NCBI GenBank assembly: GCA_963720785.1
Contig: CAVRGQ010000004.1
Location: 62,001-126,000, forward strand
Length of the DNA stretch: 64,000 bases
Direction: 5' to 3'
Source: CAVRGQ01 sp963720785
Lineage (GTDB): Bacteria > Actinomycetota > Acidimicrobiia > IMCC26256 > DASPTH01
Shown here in pieces: positions 8,696 to 16,656 of this stretch; position 1 is the first letter of the stretch; each line of letters begins with the position of its first letter. Both the position numbers and the translations under genes were made by a program. The notes beneath the pieces are model-generated. The model was given only the letters and a program-made list of their open reading frames with translations, was not told where the DNA came from and searched no databases.

Positions 8696-9387
8696 TCACC
8701 GCCGGTGCCGCGAGCCGCTGACCGAGAAGCCGTTCCAGTGGAGGACTTGCTTCGGCCGGCCGGCGTTGCGCGGGGTGGAAGTCGGTGCCGATCGTGTAGG
8801 CGATCGGGAACAGGCCCACCTGCGTGTACTCGTCGTAGGGGATGCCGAGCAGCTCCGCGGTCTCGCGCTCCTGCCAGAGCTGCAGCGTGGTCCATGCGCT
8901 GCCGAGGCCGCGCGACCGCAGCGCGAGCATGAAGCTCCACACCGCCTGGATCACCGAGCCCCACACGCTCGCCTGGAAGAACGAGCTCTGGTGCTCGAGC
9001 CGCGGCACGGTGCGCACGCACGGCACCAGCAGCACGGGGACCTCGTGCAGGTGGTCGATGAGGTACATCACCGACTCGCCGATCGCGAGCTGCCGCTCGT
9101 TGCGCCCCGTGTCGCGTGACTCGCGCACGCCCGCATGCGTGTCGCCGAACTCGATCATCTGGCGCAGCCCTTCGCGGTGCAGCTCCGCGAGCTGCGGCGC
9201 GCACGGCCGGGTCGTCGACCGCGATCCACTCCCACCCCTGGTTGTTCGAGCCGTTGGGCGCCTGCAGCGCGAGCTCGAGGCACTCCACCACCACGGAGCG
9301 GTCGACCGGGCGGGTGAGGTCGAGGCGCTTGCGCACGTTGCGCGTGGTGGTGAGCACCTCGTCGATCGACAGGTCGAGCGGTTCCAT
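8696..9387 (-). CDS. Nitroreductase-family FMN oxidoreductase, with two frameshifts
   Basis: The ATG at 9387 has AAGGA upstream. MEPLDLSIDEVLTTTRNVRK and LELALQAPNGSNNQGWEW are the classic N-terminal FMN-binding segments (start RxVRxF-like, then APNGSN). A one-base shift near 9205 leads to PQLAELHREGLRQM and on through SVWGSVIQAVWSFMLALRSR and LLGIPYDEYTQVGLFPIAYT. A second shift near 8740 restores QVLHWNGF, matching the usual VLHWxRW end of this subfamily, with a stop at 8696. The intact protein would be about 230 residues and reduce nitro or quinone-like substrates with NAD(P)H and FMN. Divergent from the esterase gene with about 85 bp between starts. Confidence 0.78.
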
Positions 9388-9471
9388 GTCCGGTCCTTCT
9401 TCCCTGGAGCTGCTTCCGTCCGGTGCTGGCAGGCCGATAGTCTGCGCGCACTTCGGCACAGGGGGAAAGCG

Positions 9472-10431
9472 ATGGACGTCGAGACCATGCTGGACGCGGA
9501 GATCGCGGCCGCACTCGCGGAGCTACCGATCGGCCAGCTCGACTTCGGCACCTTCACGGTCGACACGGTGCCGACCCTGCGTGAGGCAATGTCGGCGATG
9601 CCGGTGCCACCCGAGCCGCCGCCCACCATCGAGCGTTACGACGTCGTCGTGCCCGACCCCGACGGCGGCTTCGACCCGACGGTGCGCGTGTACCGCCCGC
9701 GCGACGCCGCCGGGCCCTTGCCGTGCCTGCTGTGGATCCACGGCGGCGGCTACATGTTCGGCACCGCGCTCTCCGACGACCCGCGCCTGTCGCGCTGGGC
9801 CGAGGAGGCGCCGTGCGTCGTGGTGTCGGTCGAGTACCGGCTCGCCCCGGAGCACCCGTATCCCGCGCCGCTCGACGACTGCTACACGAGCCTGCGCTGG
9901 GTGCACGCCAACGCGGCGGACCTCGGCGTCGACCCCGACCGCATCGCGATCGGTGGCGCCAGCGCGGGCGGCGGGCTCGCCGCCGGCCTCGGGCTGCTCG
10001 CCCGCGACCGCGCCGAGGTACCGCTGATCTTCCAGCTGCTGATCTACCCGATGATCGACGACCGCAACGTGAGCCGGTCGAGCCAGATCGTCAAGGCGCC
10101 GATCTGGAGCCGGGAGGCCAACCTGCTCGGCTGGCACGCCTACCTCGGTCACGAGCCGGGCCAGGCCGACGAGCCCATCTACGCCGTGCCGGCACGGGCG
10201 ACCGACCTCTCGGGGCTGCCGTCCACGTGGATCGGCGTGGGCTCCCTCGACGTGTTCCGCGACGAGGACGTCACCTACGCCCTCGGTCTGCTCGGTGCGG
10301 GCGTCGCGACCGAACTGCACGTGTACCCCGGCGCCCCCCACGGCTTCGAGTCGATCGTGCCCACCGCGGCGATCGCGATCCAGTGCGGCCGCGACATCGA
10401 CACCGCCCTCTACCGCGCGCTGAGGACCTGA
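9472..10431 (+). CDS. Alpha/beta-hydrolase esterase, hormone-sensitive-lipase family
   Basis: 319 residues from an ATG preceded by GGGGGAAAG. HGGGYMFG (about 84-91) is the oxyanion-hole HGG motif, GASAGG (about 161-166) is the GxSxG nucleophile elbow, GVGSLDVFRDED carries the catalytic Asp and YPGAPHGFE the catalytic His. All three triad members are in the expected order and spacing for the HSL-type lipases/esterases. No signal peptide; cytoplasmic. Substrate unknown, probably short or medium acyl esters. Followed by a long hairpin that probably ends its transcript. Confidence 0.9.
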   Translation: MDVETMLDAEIAAALAELPIGQLDFGTFTVDTVPTLREAMSAMPVPPEPPPTIERYDVVVPDPDGGFDPTVRVYRPRDAAGPLPCLLWIHGGGYMFGTALSDDPRLSRWAEEAPCVVVSVEYRLAPEHPYPAPLDDCYTSLRWVHANAADLGVDPDRIAIGGASAGGGLAAGLGLLARDRAEVPLIFQLLIYPMIDDRNVSRSSQIVKAPIWSREANLLGWHAYLGHEPGQADEPIYAVPARATDLSGLPSTWIGVGSLDVFRDEDVTYALGLLGAGVATELHVYPGAPHGFESIVPTAAIAIQCGRDIDTALYRALRT

Positions 10432-10441
10432 CTCCACGAAG

Positions 10442-10484
10442 GTTGCGTCAGCAGACCAGGTATCTCCGGGTCTGGTGACGCAAC
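10442..10484 (+). terminator. Long hairpin downstream of the esterase
   Basis: GTTGCGTCA (10442-10450) pairs with TGACGCAAC (10476-10484) and CAGACC (10452-10457) with GGTCTG (10469-10474), separated by one G/G mismatch and an 11-nt loop. It lies 11 nt after the esterase stop and faces a minus-strand gene ending at 10530, so it could act in both directions. There is no T-run. Confidence 0.55.
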
Positions 10485-10529
10485 GTCAGGGTGTGGTGGT
10501 GCGGCTTCCGCGGAGCGCGGCCTTGCGGT

Positions 10530-11166
10530 TCAGCCCGCCGATCCTGCGCCTTGGGTTCGGACGTACGCCGCGCCAGTCAGCCCCATGAGCGGCAGGCACA
10601 GCGGGGTCACCAGCAGGAGGGCCCGAAGCGCGAACGGAAGGTCCGGGTCAAGAGCGATGGTGATGTCGTAGGTCGGGTCGTTGTTGCCCGTCCAACGAGC
10701 AACGACTTCGGCGCGAACTTTTGGAGCTTTCGCCGTCGAGTTCGAAGTGGAGTTCCTTGCAACTGTGATCTGAGTTCCAGTCGGCGCTGATGTTCCGGGC
10801 CCGCAACCGATGTTGTTCGTCGTTGGTGTCGAGGTGGATGAGCCATCGCCCATCGATCACGGTCGTCGCTGGCCAGATGAGCCCGTAGTGATCATCTTCC
10901 GGACCCTCGATCGCGAATGCGGAGTGGAACCGCTTCGCTTGGGGATCGTTGCGTAGCCACGTCGGTCTCTTCCGGAACACTCGGGCCAAGGAGCCGCCGT
11001 CGGTGTCCAGTACCTCGACCACCTCTTCGCTCGCTGAGGTCGCAGGGTGTTGGTAAAGCACGGTTCGGAACGTCGCCTGCTCGTTCCTTGCCGGGTCGAC
11101 GTAGTTCCCGCTCGTCCAGAACTGCTCGAAGTGGACCCGGAACTCCAACCCTCTGGATGGAAGCAT
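10530..11166 (-). CDS. Hypothetical protein with C-terminal membrane helix, frameshifted
   Basis: From an ATG at 11166 the protein reads MLPSRGLEFRVHFEQFW, later EEVVEVLDTDGGSLARVFRK and IEGPEDDHYGLIWPATTV. At an AAAA run near 10724 the frame changes by one base and continues VRAEVVARWTGNNDPTYDI, then a membrane helix (FALRALLLVTPLCLPLMGL) to a stop at 10530; removing one A restores a single protein of about 211 residues. The alternating beta-strand pattern and a short terminal helix recall tubby/scramblase-like (LURP-one) folds, but I would not assign that. It lies just left of the repeat-bounded array and runs away from it. Confidence 0.5.
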
Positions 11167-11280
11167 CGCTATTCCGTTCTCACGCGTCGCCGAGAGGCGA
11201 GTGGCTATCGCCAGTCGAATCTACGCCGCGCTCGTGGAGCTGGGCACCGACACCGAGTGACTGTGAGGCTCTGGTGTGCC

Positions 11281-11306
11281 GGTGAGTGGTCCGGCAGGCT
11301 GGGGTG
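11281..11306 (+). repeat. Degenerate copy of the array repeat (left edge)
   Basis: GGTGAGTGGT, then a short divergent stretch, then GGCTGGGGTG keep the two conserved blocks of the core at the right spacing (26 nt against 25), but the middle is changed. Downstream GGAAGGGCTTG resembles the sequence after the copy at 16593. It precedes the first gene of the array. Confidence 0.35.
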
Positions 11307-11345
11307 CGGAAGGGCTTGCCCGCTAACCGGGGTAACCTCTGGCTC

Positions 11346-11720
11346 GTGCTTGGGCGACGGATCGTCGTGGTGGCCGTGCTGGCCCTGCTTGTGTCACCTG
11401 TGCTTGCTGATGGAGCGTGGTCGAGTACGCCGCGAGGCCCGAATCCGGTCTATGGCTACTCGGTCATCGGGCCTCGCCGCTTGGCGATTGAGGTGGGGTG
11501 CTCGCCCGATCAACCCTCGGTTCGGGTCACGGAGACGCGTCGAGCCGTTCGGATCGAAGCCGTGTACACGCAATCAGCGCTGCTTTGCGCACGTCTTGTT
11601 TCGGTGTCTCTGCGGACGCCTCTCCACCACCGCTCCGTGATCGACGTGGCAACGAAGCAGCAGGTCAAGCCAACCGAACCGCCGGATACCGCATCGGACC
11701 TGTCGCCAACGGGCTCGTAG
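11346..11720 (+). CDS. Small exported protein of unknown function
   Basis: From a GTG at 11346 the protein begins MLGRRIVVVAVLALLVSPVL, a signal peptide with cleavage likely near ADG; an earlier start at 11286 would bury it behind 20 residues. The mature part (about 100 residues) has YGYSVIGPRRLAIEVGC and two Cys (GCSPDQ and LLCARLV) that could form a disulfide, then a charged Thr/Pro tail. Codon choice is less GC-extreme than in flanking genes. No family recognised. A repeat copy starts 20 nt after its stop, as with the other array genes. Confidence 0.5.
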   Translation: MLGRRIVVVAVLALLVSPVLADGAWSSTPRGPNPVYGYSVIGPRRLAIEVGCSPDQPSVRVTETRRAVRIEAVYTQSALLCARLVSVSLRTPLHHRSVIDVATKQQVKPTEPPDTASDLSPTGS

Positions 11721-11740
11721 GGGTGGGCGAGGTTCCGCCG

Positions 11741-11789
11741 GGTGACATTGGCGAACGCTGGGGTGCCGCGCGACAGCCGCTTCAGAACG
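11741..11789 (+). repeat. Array repeat, left part, interrupted by the IS110 element
   Basis: Aligns without gaps over 49 nt with the copies starting at 14419 and 17605: GGTGACATT, two variable bases plus a variant middle, CGCTGGGGTG, then a divergent stretch and TTCAGAACG. Similarity stops exactly after CAGAACG, where the other copies continue GGCAAT. That continuation is found at 13206, beyond the IS element. Confidence 0.7.
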
Positions 11790-11966
11790 AAGCCTCTTTG
11801 TGTCAAGTGGCTGTTCGCGAGCGCGTTCGAGCAGAGGTTGGTCGGGTGGGCGTAGCGTTGGTGTCGGGTCCGGGAGTGACTTCACCGAAGAGCCGGCCGT
11901 CAGGGTGCAGAGCCGGCCACGCTGGCCTTGGAGTCGTTCCCGTCTGTCCTCCCGGACCCCTCGAAG

Positions 11967-12983
11967 TCAGGGTCGGGTGTCGGCGACGAGTTGTTTGTAG
12001 ACGGCGTCGCTGATGCGACGCTTCAACGCGCGCAGCGCTTCTTTGCGGGTCTTGCCTTCCGCGATCTTGCGATCGAAGTAGACCCGGCCCGGAGTGTCGT
12101 GGGAGACCTCGGTGATCGCGGCGACGTGTAACGCATGGTTCAACTGACGGTTCCCACGCGGGTTGAGCCGATGACGCACACGCGGTCCCGACGACGCTTC
12201 AAGCGGTGCGGTCGCGTTGTAGCGGGCGTAGTGACCGGCGCTCGGGAACCGGGTCACTTCCGCGGTGTGTCCGATGATGATCGCGGCGCCGATCGGTCCG
12301 ATGCCGTACACATCGGTGACGGTGGTGCCCGACGCGATCACCGCCGACCCGATGCGCTTGGCGAGTGCTTCGAGCTGGTCATCGATGCGGCGCACGTCGG
12401 CGAGGAGCTCGAGCGCGACGCGCTTGCGTTCGATGTCGACGAGCTCGACAGGGCGCAGACCCCGCAGGACCTGACCGGCTCGCTGCGCGCTCAATCGGCC
12501 GCTGGAACCGCCGGGAATCAGCAGGCAGAGCAGAGCATGCAGCCGGCAGATCGTGCGGGTGCGCGACGCGGTGAGGTCATGGTGACGGTTCGCCAACAAG
12601 CGCAGCACCGCCGAATGGTCAACCGGTCGGACCGGACGCAACCGGGCGTGACGCAACGCGACGATCGCGGCGGAACGAGCATCGTGTGGGTCGGACTTGT
12701 CGGTGCGGCCCGAGTCCAACAGTCGCACCCTCGCGGACAATGTCGGCGGCACGTCAACGACGCACTCGCCAGCCGCCACGAGCTGCTGCGCGAGTAACGC
12801 GCCGAGACCACCGGCAGCTTCGACTGCCCAGGTGCGCGGCTCGAACGGCGCCGCGAACCGCAACAGTCGATCACGCTGCCAACGATCCGCGTTCACACGC
12901 AGCTGGCCGACGAGTTCCTCGGCTTCGTCGAGCACCGCCGCAGTGTGAGACTTCTTGTGCGGGTCGATCCCAATCACGAACAT
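11967..12983 (-). CDS. IS110-family transposase (DEDD, bridge-RNA-guided recombinase family)
   Basis: 338 residues from an ATG with GGAGGAAG upstream. N-terminal RuvC-like DEDD domain: GIDPHKKSHTAAV (Asp at about 6), AVEAAGGLG (Glu), then DKSDPHDARSA with two Asp. C-terminal Transposase_20 domain: VYGIGPIGAAIIIGHTAEV, ARYNATAPLEASSG, which holds the catalytic serine, and RLNPRGNRQLNHALH. Intact with no frameshift, so it may be active. Family members are guided to their target by a bridge RNA made from the non-coding end of the element. Here the upstream non-coding end is 12984-13205 and the downstream end 11790-11966. Confidence 0.92.
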   Translation of the reverse strand: MFVIGIDPHKKSHTAAVLDEAEELVGQLRVNADRWQRDRLLRFAAPFEPRTWAVEAAGGLGALLAQQLVAAGECVVDVPPTLSARVRLLDSGRTDKSDPHDARSAAIVALRHARLRPVRPVDHSAVLRLLANRHHDLTASRTRTICRLHALLCLLIPGGSSGRLSAQRAGQVLRGLRPVELVDIERKRVALELLADVRRIDDQLEALAKRIGSAVIASGTTVTDVYGIGPIGAAIIIGHTAEVTRFPSAGHYARYNATAPLEASSGPRVRHRLNPRGNRQLNHALHVAAITEVSHDTPGRVYFDRKIAEGKTRKEALRALKRRISDAVYKQLVADTRP

Positions 12984-13205
12984 CACTTCCTCCTTCGATC
13001 TGACCGTCGTGGGATGCCACGGCGGGCAGTCCTGATGAAGGGTGATTGCTCGCCTCTTTCGAGCCACGCCGCAGCGAGAACCCGACCCGCAGCCACTTCG
13101 CTCAGAAGGCAACCAGAACTGGTGGCAGGGCATTATTGAGACCGCGGGCCAGGCTCTCTGACGCTACGAGCACGCCCGCAACGCGTGCACCAGATCCTCT
13201 ATCAG
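12984..13205 (-). other. Non-coding end of the IS110 element, candidate bridge-RNA region
   Basis: 222 nt lie between the transposase start and the inferred right end of the element and hold no gene. In IS110-group elements the guide (bridge) RNA is transcribed from the non-coding end upstream of the transposase, so this is where I would expect it. I did not verify a fold with target- and donor-binding loops. The target at this insertion, CAGAACG followed by GGCAATCTG, is what one loop should match. Confidence 0.35.
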
Positions 13206-13218
13206 GGCAATCTGTCGC
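13205..13218 (+). repeat. Array repeat, right part, displaced by the IS110 element
   Basis: GGGCAATCTGTCGCG matches GGGCAATCTGGCGCG of the copy at 14467-14480. It completes the repeat whose left part ends at 11789. Confidence 0.6.
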
Positions 13219-13276
13219 GGCCCCGTGGGGTGAAAGGATTCGTAGGGGCGCGGACTCTTGTTGCTGTGTGGGGCTC

Positions 13277-13756
13277 ATGCTGTCGGATGCTGGGGACGAG
13301 GACAGTGCTTTCGAACGCCTGCTGGCCGTTGAGGGTCTCCGTGTTCGCCGTGCGTTGAGGGCGAGATACGGCGCCGAACTCGGAACCGAAGCATGGGCCG
13401 ACACCGTTGCGTGGGCCTGGGAGCACCGCGATGCGGTCGCCTCCATGGCGAACCCGGCGGGCTACCTGTACCGAGTCGGCCAGAGCGCAGCGAAGGTCTA
13501 CACACGCTGGCGACGGCGACCGCCCTTGATTGCTGGTGAACCGGTACATGACGCCGAGGTCGCGTTCGATGCCGAGCTCTTCGACGCGCTCGCACATCTC
13601 AACGTGAATCAACGGGTCGCTGTGTTGATGGTCCACGGATACGGCGCGTCCTATGCCCAAGTAGCGGAGTTGCTCAACATCAGCGTCGCCGCCGTGACAA
13701 ACCACGTCCACCGTGGACTCAACTGTCTGCGGAATCAGTTGCGGGAGGACACATGA
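13277..13756 (+). CDS. ECF-type RNA polymerase sigma factor
   Basis: 159 residues (ATG at 13277; a GTG nine bases upstream is possible). Region 2 is recognisable but degenerate: LLAVEGLRVRRALRARYG, ADTVAWAWEHRDAV and MANPAGYLYRVGQSAA, the last matching the usual NP-x-WLYR-type block. Region 4 is clear: LNVNQRVAVLMVHGYGASY, then AQVAELLNISVAAVTNHVHR, a helix-turn-helix. The stop overlaps the next start (ATGA), so it is translationally coupled to a membrane-anchored partner, as sigma/anti-sigma pairs usually are. It directs transcription of an unknown regulon, possibly the array itself. Confidence 0.75.
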   Translation: MLSDAGDEDSAFERLLAVEGLRVRRALRARYGAELGTEAWADTVAWAWEHRDAVASMANPAGYLYRVGQSAAKVYTRWRRRPPLIAGEPVHDAEVAFDAELFDALAHLNVNQRVAVLMVHGYGASYAQVAELLNISVAAVTNHVHRGLNCLRNQLREDT

Positions 13757-14396
13757 CCGACCTCGACACTCGCCTGCGATCCGCGGCCGCGGTGCTCGAA
13801 GAGACCGGCGACCGGATGAACCCCGCAGCGGGGCTCGCTCGCACACCGCCCGCGGGCCGCGCCGCACGCGGACCGCTACGGCACTCATTTCTGTCTGCGC
13901 GGTTCTTGTAGTCGGGGCTCTCGGATACGCCGTCGCAACGCTGGTCGGGAGCGACTCGCCCGGTCGCTCGGTGCGCGCTGGCGACGGCTCCGCCAACGTG
14001 ACCACTGCACCCCTACCGGCTTCGACGAACCCCCCGGTGCCCAACCCCGACGCACCGGTCGTCAACACACCTCCGTCGCGGGACGGGTGCACGAACGTCG
14101 TTGATCACTCTGGAACGGTGCGAGGCTGCGTCCTGAACGCCGACCTGCACCCATTGGAGGGCGGTCCAGCGGACAAGCTCAACGTCTACGACGCCGATGG
14201 AAATCTCGTCGGCTACTTCGTAGCGGGCAGCGTGGGATACGTCGACCGCGCCGAAGGTGACGACCCGGCAACACTGGCCGACATCCAGTATTGCTTCGAC
14301 GCGTCCACCCCGAGCGGCCCTGTCAGCCCACACTGCGCCGCAGTCCTTACGGCCCACGGAGTCCAAGGCGTTGTGCCTCCCACGAGCACGCCATAA
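13753..14396 (+). CDS. Membrane-anchored partner of ECF sigma factor, with VYD/VGY domain, frameshifted
   Basis: ATG at 13753 overlaps the sigma stop. MTDLDTRLRSAAAVLEETGD is a short cytoplasmic part like those of anti-sigma factors. Near 13870 the frame moves by one base and gives TRTATALISVCAVLVVGAL, a membrane helix, then a Pro/Thr linker and an exported domain with four cysteines: DGCTNVVDHSG, RGCVLN, VYDADGNLVGYF, VGYVDR and YCFDASTPSG. The VYD-x3-G-x-VGY segment recurs in two later proteins of this array. I infer an anti-sigma factor with an extracytoplasmic sensing domain. Stop at 14396 runs into a full repeat copy. Confidence 0.6.
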
Positions 14397-14480
14397 CTGC
14401 CGTTCTGCTCGGCCTTCTGGTGACATTCGTGCACGCTGGGGTGTCACTGCGCTACCGCTCCAGAACGGGCAATCTGGCGC
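14391..14480 (+). repeat. Array repeat, most complete copy
   Basis: The core at 14419-14443 is flanked by an outer inverted pair, TGCCGTTCTG (14398-14407) with CAGAACGGGCA (14461-14471, one extra G), and carries an inner pair, GTGACA (14420-14425) with TGTCAC (14442-14447). The block CGCCATAACTGCCGTTCTG is shared with the copy at 16593. The whole could fold as a long interrupted stem, similar in plan to an attC site. Starts at the stop of the preceding gene. Confidence 0.65.
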
Positions 14481-14631
14481 GTCAAGCCAGTCCGGAGCGA
14501 CATCGGTTCACGAGTACCGATGTCCCGTACTGGCTCTTGAGCCAGACGAGTCAAGTATCGCTGTCGGCACGGAACCTTCTCTTGGTGGTGGGAGTCTTGT
14601 AGTTGTGGAACCTGATCCGGTGTCGCGTCAG

Positions 14632-15108
14632 ATGACTGATCCGAGCGCGGCTCTTCGGCACGGTCGGGTGGCGTTCGAGGTGTTCTATCGGGATCGGTGG
14701 CAACAGACCGTTCGGCTCGCTCGGACGATCGTGGGTTCGCGAGACGACGCCGAAGAGATCGCTCAGGAGGCGTTCCTTCGGGTTCATGAGCGGTGGCTCT
14801 CGATTGATCGGCCAGATGGCTTTCTCTACACAGCAACGGTGAACCTGTGTCGTTCTCTGCTCCGCCGCCGTGCGACATCCCGGCGCAAGAGTGTTCTGGA
14901 TCCACTTTTGATTGTTCGCGAGCCTGAGATCGACGAAACCTGGGATGCGCTCAATCGGCTGCCGTTTCGTCAGCGGGCGGTGCTGGCCCTGGCGTACTAC
15001 GCGGACCTTCCCGAGGCGGAGATCGCGGAGTTGCTCGGCTGTCGTCTCGGGACGGTCAAGTCGGCGCGTCACCGTGCGTTGCGTGCGCTGAAGAAGGAGC
15101 TGTCATGA
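14632..15108 (+). CDS. ECF-type RNA polymerase sigma factor (SigE-like)
   Basis: 158 residues from ATG 14632 (GTG 14605 is an alternative). Region 2 is complete: FEVFYRDRWQQTVRLARTIV, GSRDDAEEIAQEAFLRVHER and DGFLYTATVNLCRSLLRRR. Region 4: LNRLPFRQRAVLALAYYADL, then PEAEIAELLGCRLGTVKSAR. Closer to canonical ECF factors than the neighbour at 13277. The stop overlaps the start of the membrane partner at 15105 (ATGA). About 235 nt separate it from the previous gene, with a repeat copy in between. Two ECF/partner pairs side by side suggest duplication or successive capture. Confidence 0.9.
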   Translation: MTDPSAALRHGRVAFEVFYRDRWQQTVRLARTIVGSRDDAEEIAQEAFLRVHERWLSIDRPDGFLYTATVNLCRSLLRRRATSRRKSVLDPLLIVREPEIDETWDALNRLPFRQRAVLALAYYADLPEAEIAELLGCRLGTVKSARHRALRALKKELS

Positions 15109-16478
15109 ACGTTGCCGAACGCCGCAGGATCGAGCAACACGTTCGTGACGCGTATGAGTCGGTCGCGGCTGACACTGAGGTGGGTGTTCCGCCTGTCACG
15201 TTCATCACCACCAGGTCAGGCCACGTTCCCTTGCAAGCGCCGTCGTCGCCTCGTGGCTGGTCTGGTCGTCGCAGCTTCCTGGTCGGTATTGCGGCGGTGA
15301 CGGTCGCGGCAGTCCTGGTGATGCTGGTGACCGTGATCGACCGGCACGATGGGACAACGACTCCGCGGGCGGACGTTCCCTCGGTGCCTGAGTTCTATCA
15401 GCGCCTCGCGTCCGCCCTTGACCGTCCCGGACAGGTCTACCGACAGGACGAGAGTCTCAGCACCGAGTTCGGCGGCGTCACGAGCGAGGCGTTCAGACGC
15501 ACCACGTGGATCGACTCGTCCGGCAGCGGTGGGCGCCTTGAGCAGACGGCGCCACAACAGCCGGCCTTCCGATACGGCGAACTCGTCGATGGCGATCAGG
15601 GCTACCGAGTCGTGGGAGTCATCACGAACGGTGTGGCGACGGGACAGGTCCAAGCCCCGAACACGGGAACTGTGCCCGCTTGTTACGGGACAACACCGGC
15701 ACTCTCGCTGCTCCTCGAATGCTCGACCGCGAAACCCGAGTTGCACGCGCAGCAGACGATCAGCTCCGGTGACTACGAAGGCACTCCCGCCATCGTGCTG
15801 AAGACGACCACGTCTCCGGACCTCACGTCCGGAGGCTCGCTTCCGAGCACGAGCCTCCTTTACGTCAATGCGGACACCTACCTGCCCATCGCGACGGTCA
15901 CCACCTACCAAGGCCCGGTTGCCATCGGGACCGGCGACGGCACGACGACACAAACCAGAGACACGACGAACCGCAGCACCTATGAGCCCGGCTTCGTCCA
16001 CCGATCCGAGGTCCCTGCGGGCTTCTTCACCGTTGCCTCGATGAGCACGTGGGCAACTGTGGCGCCGAGCAGCGACGGTACACAGGCGACCCCGTCGGGA
16101 GGTTACGACCCGACCGCTTGCATCGGCGCCACACCTCCCAATGCGCCAATCGCTGGTTGCATCTTCGAACGAGACATGCAACTGAATCCAGACCAACGCG
16201 ACGCCCTGGAAGCAACACAACCACTCGCCGGTCTCCCTGTCTACGACGAAGCGACGAAGACGACGATCATCGGCTACCTGACGGACGTGGGCTTCGTTCC
16301 CAACGAACTGGTCTCCCGCTACGACGACCTCAAGAAATGCAACGACGCCGCGAACCGCAGCACCAAACCCGACGCAGAATGCCGATCCCTGTTCCTCAAG
16401 CAAGGCGTCTCCCCGGAAGTCCTGGACCACGACCTCAGCAGACCCACCGCTAGCGACTCGACGACCACAGTCCCGTAG
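15105..16478 (+). CDS. Membrane-anchored ECF partner with large exported domain
   Basis: 457 residues. A cytoplasmic N-terminus of about 60 residues (NVAERRRIEQHVRDAYESVA) precedes one membrane helix (FLVGIAAVTVAAVLVMLVTV). The exported part has a long lipoprotein/sensor-like region (FYQRLASALDRPGQVYRQDE, later TSLLYVNADTYLPIATVT), resembling CU044_5270-type proteins that accompany sigma factors. The last 120 residues hold AGCIFERDMQLNPDQRDAL, then LPVYDEATKTTIIGYLTDVG and FVPNE. That C-terminal domain recurs in the proteins at 13753 and 16657. Likely an anti-sigma factor or surface sensor. Intact. Confidence 0.7.
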   Translation: MNVAERRRIEQHVRDAYESVAADTEVGVPPVTFITTRSGHVPLQAPSSPRGWSGRRSFLVGIAAVTVAAVLVMLVTVIDRHDGTTTPRADVPSVPEFYQRLASALDRPGQVYRQDESLSTEFGGVTSEAFRRTTWIDSSGSGGRLEQTAPQQPAFRYGELVDGDQGYRVVGVITNGVATGQVQAPNTGTVPACYGTTPALSLLLECSTAKPELHAQQTISSGDYEGTPAIVLKTTTSPDLTSGGSLPSTSLLYVNADTYLPIATVTTYQGPVAIGTGDGTTTQTRDTTNRSTYEPGFVHRSEVPAGFFTVASMSTWATVAPSSDGTQATPSGGYDPTACIGATPPNAPIAGCIFERDMQLNPDQRDALEATQPLAGLPVYDEATKTTIIGYLTDVGFVPNELVSRYDDLKKCNDAANRSTKPDAECRSLFLKQGVSPEVLDHDLSRPTASDSTTTVP

Positions 16479-16562
16479 CCACGATCGCGCACCGGCGATC
16501 GCACGAGTGCTCAGCTCCCGCTGAGCAGGGACCGAAGGCGCGTAGACGCGCTCAGCGAGTGC

Positions 16563-16617
16563 GCCATAACTGCCGTTCTGCTCGGTTGCTCTAGTGACAT
16601 TCGTGCACGCTGGGGTG
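16563..16617 (+). repeat. Array repeat copy
   Basis: CCATAACTGCCGTTCTGCTC is identical to the copy at 14391, followed by a short divergent stretch and the core at 16593-16617 (first base A instead of G). It lies about 85 nt after a gene stop and 40 nt before the next ATG at 16657; the right arm is degenerate (GAAACGGAG). Confidence 0.6.
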
Positions 16618-16656
16618 GGGTGGGAAGGCTTGGCCTCGATCGAAACGGAGACTCCG

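Larger units (their letters stand above)
11790..13205 (-). mobile_element. IS110-family insertion sequence, about 1,416 bp, inserted in an array repeat
   Basis: The ends are inferred from the host repeat: the left 49 nt of the repeat end at 11789 and the remaining GGCAATCTG resumes at 13206, matching the uninterrupted copy at 14461-14476 (one ambiguous G). The interval is 1,416 bp, a normal IS110 size, and contains one transposase. No terminal inverted repeats are seen, as expected for IS110. Similar short direct motifs lie near both ends (GCCTCTTTG at the left, TCCTCTATC at the right). The left side holds a hairpin, GGGTCCGGGAG (11866-11876) with CTCCCGGACCC (11949-11959). Confidence 0.75.

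Noticed and set aside
11866..11959. Rho-independent terminator of the transposase gene
   Set aside because: The arms are separated by 72 nt, too far for an intrinsic terminator; a structured RNA of the IS end is more likely.
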